A DNA stretch of 64,000 nt from Gammaproteobacteria bacterium (GTDB taxonomy: Bacteria > Pseudomonadota > Gammaproteobacteria > Pseudomonadales > Pseudohongiellaceae), in contig JAHEGE010000005.1 of assembly GCA_024639905.1 (NCBI GenBank), forward strand, positions 62,001 through 126,000. Direction: 5' to 3'. Shown here in pieces: positions 53,170-61,841 of this stretch. Positions within the stretch are counted from its first letter, which is position 1. The number at the start of each line of letters is the position of its first letter. The position numbers and the translations under genes were made by a program. Below the pieces are notes generated by a model. The model ran no database searches. It was not told the origin of the DNA and was given only the letters and a program-made list of their open reading frames with translations.

Positions 53170-55428
53170 TCACTGACTGTATTGATTATTGTTGAGCACG
53201 GCCGTGTTATCGAAGGCGCTGTTGAGCTCACGCACTTCGACGACATCAACGCCGACGAAGGCGTTCGCGTTGATTGCTGTGCGCGGTTCGCCCACCGTAT
53301 GTTCTATTTTTATTGGCGCACTATCCTCAAAGCGATTATTCGACACATCAGTCACCTGTACGCCATGCAGAAACACGCTCGCGCCAGGCTTGTTGCGAGT
53401 ATTCAACCCCACATCAACTAATACTGACTCGGTGAGTTTAAAGTGTGGACCGAAGGTACTCTCGTCGTTGCCGCCGCGGTAAAATTCGACCAGCGCACCC
53501 CCTACACGCGTAAATGAAGAGCCCTCGATGTCGACATACTCTGCGTTGTAGACGCCAAGGTCTTCCACCTCCGCATTGAGACGCAGAATGTGCCCCGTAA
53601 TATTCTCGAAGCGGCTATTCTCAATGCTAATCCAGTTCGCTAACGTGCTCTTCGCGACCTTCAGCACATCGAAGGAGTGGTTGATGTCGAGGTCCCGAAT
53701 CGTCGTGTCGCGAATCACTAGCTCGTAGTTGTGCAGCATAGACATGTACTGCGTGCGGATTAATGCATTACCCGCAGAATCAGGCGCACGCTCGCCCGAG
53801 AGCACGAGGCCCTCGAGAAGCAGGCTACCGCCGTCCTGAATCTCGAACAGCGAAGAACGATCGAAGACGATCTCCGCGCCGCCGGTTTGTGCCGCCACGA
53901 GCGAAATAGATTTGTTTAAACCGATCAGCCGCTCGACAGAGTACTGGCCCGACGCAAGACGAATGACAGCGCCGTCCTGAGCGCGTTCGATCGCCTCGAA
54001 AATAGCACCTGCGGAAGGCACTATATCGATAACCTCGCCGTGACCAAAGGTGGGCGTGGCCTCCGGCTTGGGATACCAGCTAACCCCAGTGGACCGCTTC
54101 GCGATCGGTTGTAAGTCACGCGACGCACCGGCGTCGGAGTCGGCGGCGTAGAGCAGCCCGTTATCTGCCCGCGTAAGCGTCAGCTCGGCGCTGCCAAAGC
54201 CGTCAGAGAGCTGCGGCGACTCGACTCGGTTAAGGACATTGTCTGCGAACTCGATTCCGCTCACGTCGTCGTAAACAGTGAAGACGTCTTTGCCGTTAGC
54301 GTTCGCGATCAAGTTGTTCGAGAACTCGGAATTAATTGGCGTAGCCGACCGCTCTTCGTCGCTGCCCGCGGCGAGCTGGATATGATCCGATTCGATGATG
54401 CTATTGCCGCTAATAAGCGCAGAGTCCACCTGGTGGTAGCGGTTGATCGGCGAGTTGGGCACGCCATTCATAACCACGAGCGCCCCACCGAAGCGATAGC
54501 CCGCGAGTCCTTCCATGTAATTGTTGCGGATCTCTTGGCGCGCGTTGATCACCCGAATACCGCCTGTGTGGTCTACACCATTGCCGAAGAACACATTGTC
54601 CTCGACGAGGTTGCCGTTACCGTGGCGCATCGTGAGCGTGCCACGCGACTCGAAGAATACGTTGCCGCGAAAGATATTACTGCCCGACTTATTCGAGATG
54701 ATCTCAAGCTCGCCGTCGCAGCGATCGAAGTAGTTATTTTCAACCACAGTGTTCGAATCAAAGAGCGAGTAATGGCTCGTACCAATGCGCAGCGTCTCTC
54801 CACCGTTCGAGCCGAGGATTTCTCGTGGGCCGAAGTAATTGTGATCGATCCGGTGAAAATTCTCGCGACTGTCTTCGGAATCCAAGCGCACCGCCATTGT
54901 CACGCCGCGGTTGCTCTTGCCCGACAGGTGGTTGTGGTCGAAGCGGTTATGGCGCCCGTAGAGGGTGACCCAGTAATCGGTCTCGGTGCGCTCGGGGTTG
55001 CTAAAACCATCGATGACCGTTTCAGTAACTCGAGAATGGTAGGCAAGCTCGCCTTCGGAGCGTCGGAAAGCGATTACCGAACTAAGAGGCGTGAAGCCGT
55101 CGGTAAAAACGAGGCCGCTGACCACGAGATGACTGCCGGCCAGCCGCAAAAACGACTCCCCCGTCACCCTGACCTCGCCCTTGTTCTCAGCACGGAGGCT
55201 GATCGGCGCGTCCGCCGTCCCTGCGCCGTAGAAGTCGATTTCGAAGTCGCGCCACTCGCCGTTGCCAAGGATCACCGTGTCTCCCGCTTGTAGCTGCGGA
55301 ACGCGGCCGTCGAACTCAGCCTGGCTGCGCACAAGGAACTCGGCGGCGAGCGCGTCGAGCGTAAAAACGGCGCTGCAGGCGCAGAGCAAGGCCCTAAGCC
55401 CGACGCGGGCGGCGGTGGTGTTTGTCAT
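53170..55428 (-). CDS. Alginate lyase, polysaccharide lyase family 6
   Basis: About 752 residues from ATG 55428. A signal peptide (about 1-29) directs export. The N-terminal right-handed beta-helix holds the PL6 centre: Lys247 in ISNKSGS and Arg268 in TLTMRHGNGN, 21 residues apart like Lys220/Arg241 of AlyGC. A second beta-helix follows from about residue 410, as in two-domain PL6 exolyases. A frame upstream to 55590 lacks signal-peptide character. The ribosome-binding site is weak. It should release uronates or oligomers from alginate in the periplasm or outside. First gene of the PL6-kdgF-MFS operon. Confidence 0.93.
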   Translation of the reverse strand: MTNTTAARVGLRALLCACSAVFTLDALAAEFLVRSQAEFDGRVPQLQAGDTVILGNGEWRDFEIDFYGAGTADAPISLRAENKGEVRVTGESFLRLAGSHLVVSGLVFTDGFTPLSSVIAFRRSEGELAYHSRVTETVIDGFSNPERTETDYWVTLYGRHNRFDHNHLSGKSNRGVTMAVRLDSEDSRENFHRIDHNYFGPREILGSNGGETLRIGTSHYSLFDSNTVVENNYFDRCDGELEIISNKSGSNIFRGNVFFESRGTLTMRHGNGNLVEDNVFFGNGVDHTGGIRVINARQEIRNNYMEGLAGYRFGGALVVMNGVPNSPINRYHQVDSALISGNSIIESDHIQLAAGSDEERSATPINSEFSNNLIANANGKDVFTVYDDVSGIEFADNVLNRVESPQLSDGFGSAELTLTRADNGLLYAADSDAGASRDLQPIAKRSTGVSWYPKPEATPTFGHGEVIDIVPSAGAIFEAIERAQDGAVIRLASGQYSVERLIGLNKSISLVAAQTGGAEIVFDRSSLFEIQDGGSLLLEGLVLSGERAPDSAGNALIRTQYMSMLHNYELVIRDTTIRDLDINHSFDVLKVAKSTLANWISIENSRFENITGHILRLNAEVEDLGVYNAEYVDIEGSSFTRVGGALVEFYRGGNDESTFGPHFKLTESVLVDVGLNTRNKPGASVFLHGVQVTDVSNNRFEDSAPIKIEHTVGEPRTAINANAFVGVDVVEVRELNSAFDNTAVLNNNQYSQ

Positions 55429-55490
55429 AATGCAAGACCCCGGAGGTGATGAGCGGCAGGCACGGGAGTAGGTGCAGCCGAATGACACTG

Positions 55491-55554
55491 AAATTACTAT
55501 CGTGTCACACGACTTGTCAAACCCAATTTTTTTACCAATACGAATTATTGGTAA
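55491..55554 (-). promoter_or_regulatory. Promoter and operator of the PL6-kdgF-MFS operon
   Basis: On the reverse strand TTGACA (55520-55515), 18 bases, TAATTT (55496-55491). Upstream lies a perfect inverted repeat, TTACCAATA-cgaat-TATTGGTAA, at 55532-55554; it contains ACCAA-N9-TTGGT and ends 11 bases before an ATTGGGT next to the -35 box. From ACCAA to TTGACA is 32 bases, as in the SDR and receptor promoters. Leader of about 55 bases. Confidence 0.82.
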
Positions 55555-55593
55555 TACTTTGCGCAAACATCGAATACCTAGCTCGCCCATGTC

Positions 55594-55616
55594 AAAAAAA
55601 AGGCGCCGACGGCGCC
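55594..55616 (-). terminator. Rho-independent terminator of the FadR-family regulator gene
   Basis: On the reverse strand GGCGCC-GTC-GGCGCC is followed by eight T. It stands 54 bases after the regulator stop and isolates the regulator transcript from the PL6 promoter region. Confidence 0.85.
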
Positions 55617-55669
55617 CTTTTAAATTTGGCCAGCTCTCGGCTCACCCTTGTCTCGCGTCGAGACCGGCT

Positions 55670-56422
55670 TTATACCTCGGGTACCAGCCTGTCAAAAGAG
55701 AATCGCTCGCGCATCTCCGAGGCCTGCTGACGCACCTCACGCACCGCGCGCTCTTCGCTGGTCTCGTGCAAAGCGGTGAGCATGCGCGAGAAGTGCTTGC
55801 GCATCGCGCGGCGTGCGGCGTTGCCGTCGCGCCGAGCGAGGGCGTCGTAAATAGCCTGATGCTCGTCGATGCGCCGTTGATGATCGTTCATACACACCGA
55901 TTGGTGCGCCTGATGAATGTGCTCAAGGTTTTCCTGCGCATCCCACAGCTGCTTTATCATCGATGAGAAGACACGATTCTTGGTCGCTCCGGAGAGGATG
56001 AGATGGAATTTCTGGTCGGCGACCGAGGATGAACCCGGCTCTTGCGCCATCTGCTCCACCGCTGCTTTCATCTGGGCGAGCTCTTCCGCGGTGATCATCT
56101 CCGCCGCCATCGCCGCCGCCTCACCTTCGATAATGACGCGCGCCTCCACGAGCTCGAATGCACTCACCGTATAGCCAAAGCCCGTGGAGCGCTCATCCTG
56201 CTCGAGAATATAGACGCCTGAGCCGGTTTTGACCGAAACCAGTCCCTTGGCCTCCAGCGCAATGATCGCCTCGCGTATGGTCGGGCGACTCATGCCAAAC
56301 TGTTCTGCGAGCTCTCTCTCTGGGGGCAGACGGCTGCCGGGGCGATATTCACCTGACGCGATAAGCTCCTGAATACTGCCTACCGCCTTCATGTATAGGC
56401 GTTTTTCACTTTTCATAGACAT
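55670..56422 (-). CDS. FadR-subfamily GntR regulator of the alginate locus
   Basis: A 250-residue regulator. The winged HTH covers about residues 8-75 (RLPPERELAEQFGMSRPTIREAIIALEAKGLV) and an all-helical FCD ligand domain with metal-type His and Asp residues follows from about 90. FadR-subfamily proteins such as UxuR and ExuR sense uronates and bind TTGGTAT/ACCAA-type sites; sites like these surround the gene. It is divergent from eda. It probably responds to KDG, DEH or KDPG, which is inference. Confidence 0.9.
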   Translation of the reverse strand: MSMKSEKRLYMKAVGSIQELIASGEYRPGSRLPPERELAEQFGMSRPTIREAIIALEAKGLVSVKTGSGVYILEQDERSTGFGYTVSAFELVEARVIIEGEAAAMAAEMITAEELAQMKAAVEQMAQEPGSSSVADQKFHLILSGATKNRVFSSMIKQLWDAQENLEHIHQAHQSVCMNDHQRRIDEHQAIYDALARRDGNAARRAMRKHFSRMLTALHETSEERAVREVRQQASEMRERFSFDRLVPEV

Positions 56423-56464
56423 CCTTCGATGTGTCCAAATACTACTTTATTACAACATAAGGCT

Positions 56465-56517
56465 ATTGGTATGACCAGAACTTACTTTTGGTAAATTTTT
56501 TAGGCAAGTGCTAGACT
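56465..56517 (+). promoter_or_regulatory. Operator and promoter between the regulator and eda
   Basis: ATTGGTATGACCAG at 56465-56478 contains TGGT-ATG-ACCA, an exact match to the FadR-type pattern TNGT-N3-ACNA. A second TTGGTA lies 22 bases on (56488-56493). That copy also serves as a fair -35 box, followed after 18 bases by TAGACT (56512-56517). Binding here could control both eda and the regulator gene. Confidence 0.65.
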
Positions 56518-56544
56518 CCGCGGTTTTCGCCCCCGAGGATAACC

Positions 56545-57174
56545 ATGCACCCACTAAAACAAAGACTTGCTGGCTATCGTGTCATTCCAGTCGTCACCCC
56601 CACCTCCGTAGACGCGACGTTGTCACTCGCTGAGGCACTATCATCTGGCGGTATCGGCGCCATCGAAATCACCCTGCGCACGCCAGCGGCGCTCGACGCC
56701 CTGCGCGCAGTCAAAGACTCTGGCATTGCCATTGAAGTGGGCGTCGGCACGGTCACCACACCCGCACTTGTCGAAGCAGTAGCCAAGATCGGTGTCGCCT
56801 TCGCAATCTCACCCGGCCTTACCCGCTCGGTTCTCGATGCCGCGGCGGCACACCACCTTGAGCTGCTGCCCGGCATCGCCTCCCCGTCAGAGCTCATGCT
56901 CGGATTGGAGTGCGGCCTGGACTTCTTCAAGCTGTTCCCCGCAGAGGTCGTCGGCGGACAAAAAATGCTAAAGGCGCTCAGCGGCCCCTTTCCTGCCATC
57001 CAGTTCTGCCCCACAGGCGGAATAGGCCCGGCCAACGCCCGCGACTATCTTAGCCTCCCGAACGTCGTCTGCATCGGCGGATCGTGGATGGTGCCGCAGG
57101 AGGCCGTCGAGGCGGGCGACTGGTCGACTATCGAACGACTAAGCCGCGAAGCCATTGCGCTCACTAGCGCCTAG
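56545..57174 (+). CDS. eda: KDPG aldolase (Eda)
   Basis: A 209-residue class I aldolase that splits 2-keto-3-deoxy-6-phosphogluconate into pyruvate and glyceraldehyde-3-phosphate. Glu41 in AIEITLRTP and the Schiff-base Lys129 in GLDFFKLFPAE are present, and CPTGGIGP closes the phosphate site. Here it finishes the alginate route; KdgK, encoded on the other arm of the locus, supplies its substrate. It is divergent from the regulator gene across 122 bases. Confidence 0.96.
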   Translation: MHPLKQRLAGYRVIPVVTPTSVDATLSLAEALSSGGIGAIEITLRTPAALDALRAVKDSGIAIEVGVGTVTTPALVEAVAKIGVAFAISPGLTRSVLDAAAAHHLELLPGIASPSELMLGLECGLDFFKLFPAEVVGGQKMLKALSGPFPAIQFCPTGGIGPANARDYLSLPNVVCIGGSWMVPQEAVEAGDWSTIERLSREAIALTSA

Positions 57175-57222
57175 ACTCAACTCTACGGCAGGCTTCACCT
57201 TCTACCGCTGAGACAAACCTCT

Positions 57223-57241
57223 AAATTGGTCAAGCCAATTT
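57223..57241. promoter_or_regulatory. Distal palindrome AAATTGGTCAAGCCAATTT upstream of the receptor promoter
   Basis: Perfect 7-bp arms with a 5-base centre, about 200 bases before the receptor -35 box. The outer bases match the ExuR/UxuR box AAATTGG-TATA-CCAATTT apart from one extra centre base. It may be an auxiliary operator like the one at 51437. Confidence 0.55.
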
Positions 57242-57403
57242 CTAGACTGAGACTCCCCTCTCGGCACCGACTTTGCTCGGCAAGCCCTAACACTCGTCAT
57301 GACGGGGCATTGCGCGCACCAGCCCGCGCTGTGCGTAAGCCTCGCTTGCCGTTTCCTTCCTGTAATCTTGACGGCTATGGGACCATTCAAGCAAATTGAT
57401 CAT

Positions 57404-57464
57404 ACCAAAACTTTATAATTGGTTAGCAACAATGGTTGACAGGATGGTAAAAATTGGATTACAT
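57404..57464 (+). promoter_or_regulatory. Promoter and operator of the TonB-receptor operon
   Basis: TTGACA (57436-57441), 17 bases, TTACAT (57459-57464). ACCAA-N10-TTGGT at 57404-57423 ends 12 bases before the -35 box, which is touched by CAATGG. Spacing is the same as at the SDR promoter. Leader of about 64 bases. Confidence 0.8.
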
Positions 57465-57534
57465 GCACCCTCAAGTCCTAAAATCTAGAAAATAATGAGA
57501 CCGATTGATCGGTTAAATAAGCAAGGGGAGAGGA

Positions 57535-60465
57535 ATGAAAAACACACGTTCTATTACCGGGTTTACCCTGACAGCATTTGCTGCAGCGTTCGCGTCTGCG
57601 GCGGTTGCGCAAGATGAAATGATCGATGAGATCGTCGTACAAGGCATCCGTGGATCGCTCACGTCGGCACTTCTAGAGAAGCGCGCTTCGAATAACCTCG
57701 TTGAGGTGATTCAAGCAGAAGCGATCGGCAAACTGCCTGACCAGAACCTCGCAGAAGTGCTTGAAAACGTCACCGGCATCCAAATCACTCGTACCGCAGG
57801 CGTAGGCACAGGCGTGCAGATCCGCGGTACTAATGCGAATCGCACAGAAATCAATGGTGTCTCTACCGTGGGTTCTGGCGGAGGTCGCTCTGGCATAAAT
57901 TTCGAAGACGTCTCTGCAGGCATCATCGCTGCGGTTGAAGTCACTAAAGCCTCTGAGGCCAAGACTATCGAAGGCTCAGTTGGCGGCACGATCAATCTGC
58001 GCACCATTAGGCCACTCGACCTCACTGAAAGCGTCGCGTCAGTCCGGCTCCAAGGCGAAAATAGCAGCCTGTCGACCGACAGCAACAACCCTCGCGTCTC
58101 GGGCACATACGGCAACAGCTGGTCAACTGATAATGGCGACGTAGGCTTCGTCATCAGCGGCAGCTGGAATCAGCAGGATGTAACAGCCTTCCGTCCGCGC
58201 ACCGACCGCGACAACTTCGTCGGTGCCGACAGCGGCGCCGCGAGCGCACAGCCTTTCGACTACTTACCTATCCAGTTCTTTATTCAAGACTACGACAACT
58301 TTGAATACGAGACTTCAAACTTCGCCGGTACTTTCGAGTGGGCGCCTAGCGAAACCCTACGCCTTTCTTTCGATGCTATTCTTAACGACCAAGAGCGTCG
58401 CGAAGAAAGCTCGCGCATCCAGGCGTCCGGCATCTCTGATCTCCGAAACGTTGCAGTGCCTAGCGAATTCGAAACTGTAAATTGGGGCTCGCTCCAGGGC
58501 TCTAACGGCATGCAAGACTTGGGCTCTATTCAAGCAGCAGCTAAGGGCATCATCCCCATCGAAGATGGCGGCGGTGATGGCAACCTCCGCTTCTCAGGTG
58601 ACACAGGCTCTCGCTTAACAGACAGCAAGATCTTTAGCTTTGCAGCCGATTGGCAGATTAACGAACGCCTGACTGCACGCGCAGAGATCTCGTCTTCGAA
58701 GTCGGACACTACGACACCTAGCTTCAACACGACGCTTAACTTTATCAACCCCAACACTGCAACCAACTCTTCTAACGAGAATGGAACGCCGTTCATTTAT
58801 GATCTCACGGGCGGGTCGTTGACCTTCGGCATCGAGCAATCTGCAGCCTACAACGGCCCCAGCACTGCTCAACTCCTTGACCCTGCGAATGTGATGTTAC
58901 GGGACGTACAGCAGTCTCAGAGCATCGCCGAGAATAGTGAAGATGCGTTCCGTGTCGACTTCACCTACGATCTCGATTACGCCGCAGTTACAAGTGTCGA
59001 CTTCGGTCTGCGCCGCAACGTCTCGTCTAGCTTGAACGACGACGTCACCTCTAGCGTCGGCCTACGTCGCTTCGCTGACAGCCCGCGCGGCAATCTGTTC
59101 GCCGACATCTTGATTCCTGGCCCGAACAACTTCAACGAAGCCGATGGCCGAGCTTTATATGTTCGCGATTTCTTAACGATCAATCCAGAACTCGTTGCAT
59201 CAGACCCCGCGAGTGTTCTAACTACCTTGAACGCGGCAATCGTAGCTAACAACGCGATTACGGGCTCGACACGAGGACCGATCAGCTCGCCTACATCAAG
59301 CACCAGCGCCTTCTTTGATATCGAAGAGGAAACTAACGCGCTGTACGCCCAGGCAAACTTCGCTGCAGGCATCTTTCGCGGTAACATCGGTGCACGCTAC
59401 CTCGAAACTGACATTACGTCTGTCGGCAACTCGATCCTAAACGGAGAAGTCTCTCTAACTTCAGATTCAAGCAGCTACGACGCCTTCCTCCCGCGCCTCA
59501 ATCTGGTTGCCGATATTAGCGACGACGTGGTTATCCGCACGGGCTGGGGCAAGGACATCCGTCGCCCTAACTTTAGCGACCTATCGTCTGCCTATACCTT
59601 CAGCACGAGCCCTAACCCAGCCGTCAACCTTGGCAACCCTGGCCTGCAGCCAGAGGAAGTGACCTCGTTCGATATCTCGGCTGAATGGTATTTCGCGCCG
59701 TCTAGCGTCGTCAGCATCGGCTACTTCAATAAGAAGCGCACCGGTCTGTTCGTTCGCAACGACGAGAGCCCCTTCGAGGATCCCGTTACCGGTTTCCGCG
59801 ACATCACAGCACCTTGTGAGCAAGGCGGCATCTTCAACCCAATCGCCGATATCAACGTATTCGGACCGGTAGGCGTTGGCGTCTGCGTACCTTCCTCGCA
59901 AACCATTAACGGTGCCGGCGAGACTACACAAGAAGGTGTCGAGTTTGCATTCCAGTATGATCTCTCTGCTCTCGAAGACACTCTCGGCTGGGCATCGGGC
60001 TTCGGCATTATCGCAAACTACACGATGCAAGAGTTTAGCGGCGGCGAAACTTACCTTGGCGACACGAGCCGTGCCGCACAGGTGTTTGCCTCCAACGGTG
60101 CGACGAATGTCGATATGCTCGCGCCGCTGGTAGACCTGTCTGAGAACTCTTATAACGTTACAGCCTACTACGAGAAGTATGGCATCTCTGCGCGTACACG
60201 CTACACGTGGCGCGAGGCCTATCGCTCCACCGACTTCGGTAGCACGTCTAGCTTCCCTTGGGGCTTCCCCGTGGTGCAAGACGACCGTGGGCAAGTAAAC
60301 GCTAGCGTCAGCTACGACGTGACCGAGCAGCTAAACGTCGGCCTCGAAGTAGTAAACCTGACTGAAGAAGACGTAACCCAGTACTGTGTAAACGGAGGCG
60401 CACTACTCTGCTACCAGGGTCTGCAAGAACGTCGCATTACGTTAGGCGCCGCCTACCGCTTCTAA
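57535..60465 (+). CDS. TonB-dependent outer-membrane receptor, probably for alginate oligosaccharides
   Basis: A 976-residue receptor. A signal peptide (about 1-25) is followed by a TonB-box-like EIVVQG, the plug (LPDQNLAEVLENVTGIQITR, RGTNANRTEINGV) and a long beta-barrel ending GAAYRF with the terminal aromatic needed for outer-membrane insertion. The N-terminal style is that of the large receptors of Xanthomonadales, Caulobacter and marine gammaproteobacteria used for glycan uptake. Its operator and its neighbours suggest alginate oligomers as substrate. A strong terminator follows. Confidence 0.93.
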   Translation: MKNTRSITGFTLTAFAAAFASAAVAQDEMIDEIVVQGIRGSLTSALLEKRASNNLVEVIQAEAIGKLPDQNLAEVLENVTGIQITRTAGVGTGVQIRGTNANRTEINGVSTVGSGGGRSGINFEDVSAGIIAAVEVTKASEAKTIEGSVGGTINLRTIRPLDLTESVASVRLQGENSSLSTDSNNPRVSGTYGNSWSTDNGDVGFVISGSWNQQDVTAFRPRTDRDNFVGADSGAASAQPFDYLPIQFFIQDYDNFEYETSNFAGTFEWAPSETLRLSFDAILNDQERREESSRIQASGISDLRNVAVPSEFETVNWGSLQGSNGMQDLGSIQAAAKGIIPIEDGGGDGNLRFSGDTGSRLTDSKIFSFAADWQINERLTARAEISSSKSDTTTPSFNTTLNFINPNTATNSSNENGTPFIYDLTGGSLTFGIEQSAAYNGPSTAQLLDPANVMLRDVQQSQSIAENSEDAFRVDFTYDLDYAAVTSVDFGLRRNVSSSLNDDVTSSVGLRRFADSPRGNLFADILIPGPNNFNEADGRALYVRDFLTINPELVASDPASVLTTLNAAIVANNAITGSTRGPISSPTSSTSAFFDIEEETNALYAQANFAAGIFRGNIGARYLETDITSVGNSILNGEVSLTSDSSSYDAFLPRLNLVADISDDVVIRTGWGKDIRRPNFSDLSSAYTFSTSPNPAVNLGNPGLQPEEVTSFDISAEWYFAPSSVVSIGYFNKKRTGLFVRNDESPFEDPVTGFRDITAPCEQGGIFNPIADINVFGPVGVGVCVPSSQTINGAGETTQEGVEFAFQYDLSALEDTLGWASGFGIIANYTMQEFSGGETYLGDTSRAAQVFASNGATNVDMLAPLVDLSENSYNVTAYYEKYGISARTRYTWREAYRSTDFGSTSSFPWGFPVVQDDRGQVNASVSYDVTEQLNVGLEVVNLTEEDVTQYCVNGGALLCYQGLQERRITLGAAYRF

Positions 60466-60499
60466 GACTATGTGGTTGAAAGATGGCCACTAGCGTGTG

Positions 60500-60538
60500 A
60501 AAAAATGGGCACCCTTAAACAGGAGCGCCCATTTTTTT
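60500..60538 (+). terminator. Rho-independent terminator after the TonB receptor gene
   Basis: AAAAAATGGGC and GCCCATTTTTT pair across a 16-base loop and end in eight T, 35 bases after the receptor stop. The A run on the other side would also let it work on the reverse strand. uxuA follows 70 bases later, so its expression may depend on read-through or an own promoter. Confidence 0.88.
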
Positions 60539-60608
60539 TAGATGGAATTTGGCTAGCTAGAATAGCCCTACGAGTATTTATCAACAGATTATTTTTTGTG
60601 AGGCACGT

Positions 60609-61841
60609 GTGCGTGAATCCTGGAGATGGTTCGGCCCTAACGACCCGGTGAGCCTGAGCGACATTCGGCAAGCCGGTGCTACCGACATTGTGAGTGCCCT
60701 ACATAGCATCCCTACGGGCGAAACCTGGCCGCTTGAGACAATCCGCGCTCACCAGCGCCTCATCGAAGACACCCCGCCGGGGCTCTCTCCCCTGCGCTGG
60801 AGCGTGGTCGAGAGCATTCCCGTACACGAAGACATCAAGCTCGGTCGGCCTGATCGCCAGCGCTATATCGACTGCTGGATTCGCTCGATGGAGAACTTAG
60901 CCGAATGCGGAATCACTACGATTTGCTATAACTTCATGCCGGTCATCGACTGGACGAGGACAGAGCTCAATCTGCAGCTACCTAGCGGCGCCTACGCCCT
61001 GCGTTTCGACCAGAAAAAATTCGCGGCGTTCGACCTTTTTATCCTTTGTCGCGAGAACGCGCAGCAGGACTACAGCGCCGTTGAGGTCGCCGAGTCACAG
61101 GCGTTGTTCAAGGCGATGTCCGATGAGGAAAAGACTGAACTAACCCGCACGATCATTAAAGGCCTGCCGGGCAGGATGACAGACGCCTACGGCATCGACG
61201 ACTTCCGCGCGATGCTCGCCAATTATCAAGGCATGACCCACACATTGCTGCGTGACAACCTAGTCGCCTTTCTTAGCCAAGTCCTCCCGCGCGCCGAGGC
61301 GCTCGGTATGAAGCTTGCCATTCACCCCGATGACCCGCCCCGCGACATGTTGGGGCTGCCGCGCATCGTTTGCACCGCTGACGATCTGGACACCTTGTTC
61401 GACAGGCTTCCGAGCCCCGCCAACGGCATCACGCTCTGCGTTGGGACCTACGGCAGCCGGCCGGACAACGACCTGCCTGACATGGCGCGACGGTTCGGCC
61501 CACGCATCCATTTCTCGCATTTGCGCGGCGTAAGTCGAGATCCGGACGAGCAGCGCTCATTCGTCGAGGCGAGCCACCTCGACAGCGACATAGACATGGT
61601 CGCCGTTATTAGGGAGCTGCTTGCAGAAGAGTCGCGGCGGCGCGCAGCCACTAAGGGCGACGCGAACACAGAGCAGATCGCAATCAGGCCCGACCATGGC
61701 CACCGCATGCTGGACGACATCAACAAGCAGGTGAATCCAGGCTATTCCGGCATCGGCAGATTGAAAGGGCTGGCCGAGATCCGCGGCGTAATCCGCGCGC
61801 TCACAGCCATTCATCACGAGGTCTCACCGGAAATCGAATGA
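60609..61841 (+). CDS. uxuA: Mannonate dehydratase UxuA
   Basis: A 410-residue enzyme that dehydrates D-mannonate to KDG. The start MRESWRWFGPNDPVSL, from a GTG, matches the UxuA N-terminus. Metal and active-site segments are complete: AIHPDDPP, ITLCVGTYGS, IHFSHLRG and AIRPDHGH. The length equals E. coli UxuA. The usual partner UxuB (fructuronate reductase) is not in the window. It overlaps the next gene by 4 bases (ATGA). KDG, its product, is the KdgK substrate. Confidence 0.93.
   Translation: MRESWRWFGPNDPVSLSDIRQAGATDIVSALHSIPTGETWPLETIRAHQRLIEDTPPGLSPLRWSVVESIPVHEDIKLGRPDRQRYIDCWIRSMENLAECGITTICYNFMPVIDWTRTELNLQLPSGAYALRFDQKKFAAFDLFILCRENAQQDYSAVEVAESQALFKAMSDEEKTELTRTIIKGLPGRMTDAYGIDDFRAMLANYQGMTHTLLRDNLVAFLSQVLPRAEALGMKLAIHPDDPPRDMLGLPRIVCTADDLDTLFDRLPSPANGITLCVGTYGSRPDNDLPDMARRFGPRIHFSHLRGVSRDPDEQRSFVEASHLDSDIDMVAVIRELLAEESRRRAATKGDANTEQIAIRPDHGHRMLDDINKQVNPGYSGIGRLKGLAEIRGVIRALTAIHHEVSPEIE

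Larger units (their letters stand above)
57175..57534. other. 360-base regulatory gap between eda and the TonB receptor
   Basis: No credible gene; a 62-codon reverse frame at 57202-57390 has no homologue-like features. The gap holds a distal palindrome (57223-57241), CGTCATGACG at 57295-57304, the receptor promoter/operator (57404-57464), and the repeat ACCGAT-tg-ATCGGT at 57500-57513 close to the ribosome-binding site GGGGAGAGG. Confidence 0.7.

Noticed and set aside
54382..55293. A 303-codon forward frame opposite the PL6 lyase gene
   Set aside because: It is the mirror of a well-supported PL6 coding region, has no recognisable motif or ribosome-binding site, and follows from the codon bias of the real gene.
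57202..57390. A 62-codon reverse frame in the eda to receptor gap
   Set aside because: Basic, low-similarity translation, no ribosome-binding site, and it overlaps the palindromic site at 57223-57241.
59581..60294. A 237-codon reverse frame opposite the TonB receptor
   Set aside because: Shadow of the barrel-coding region with no start signal or motif.
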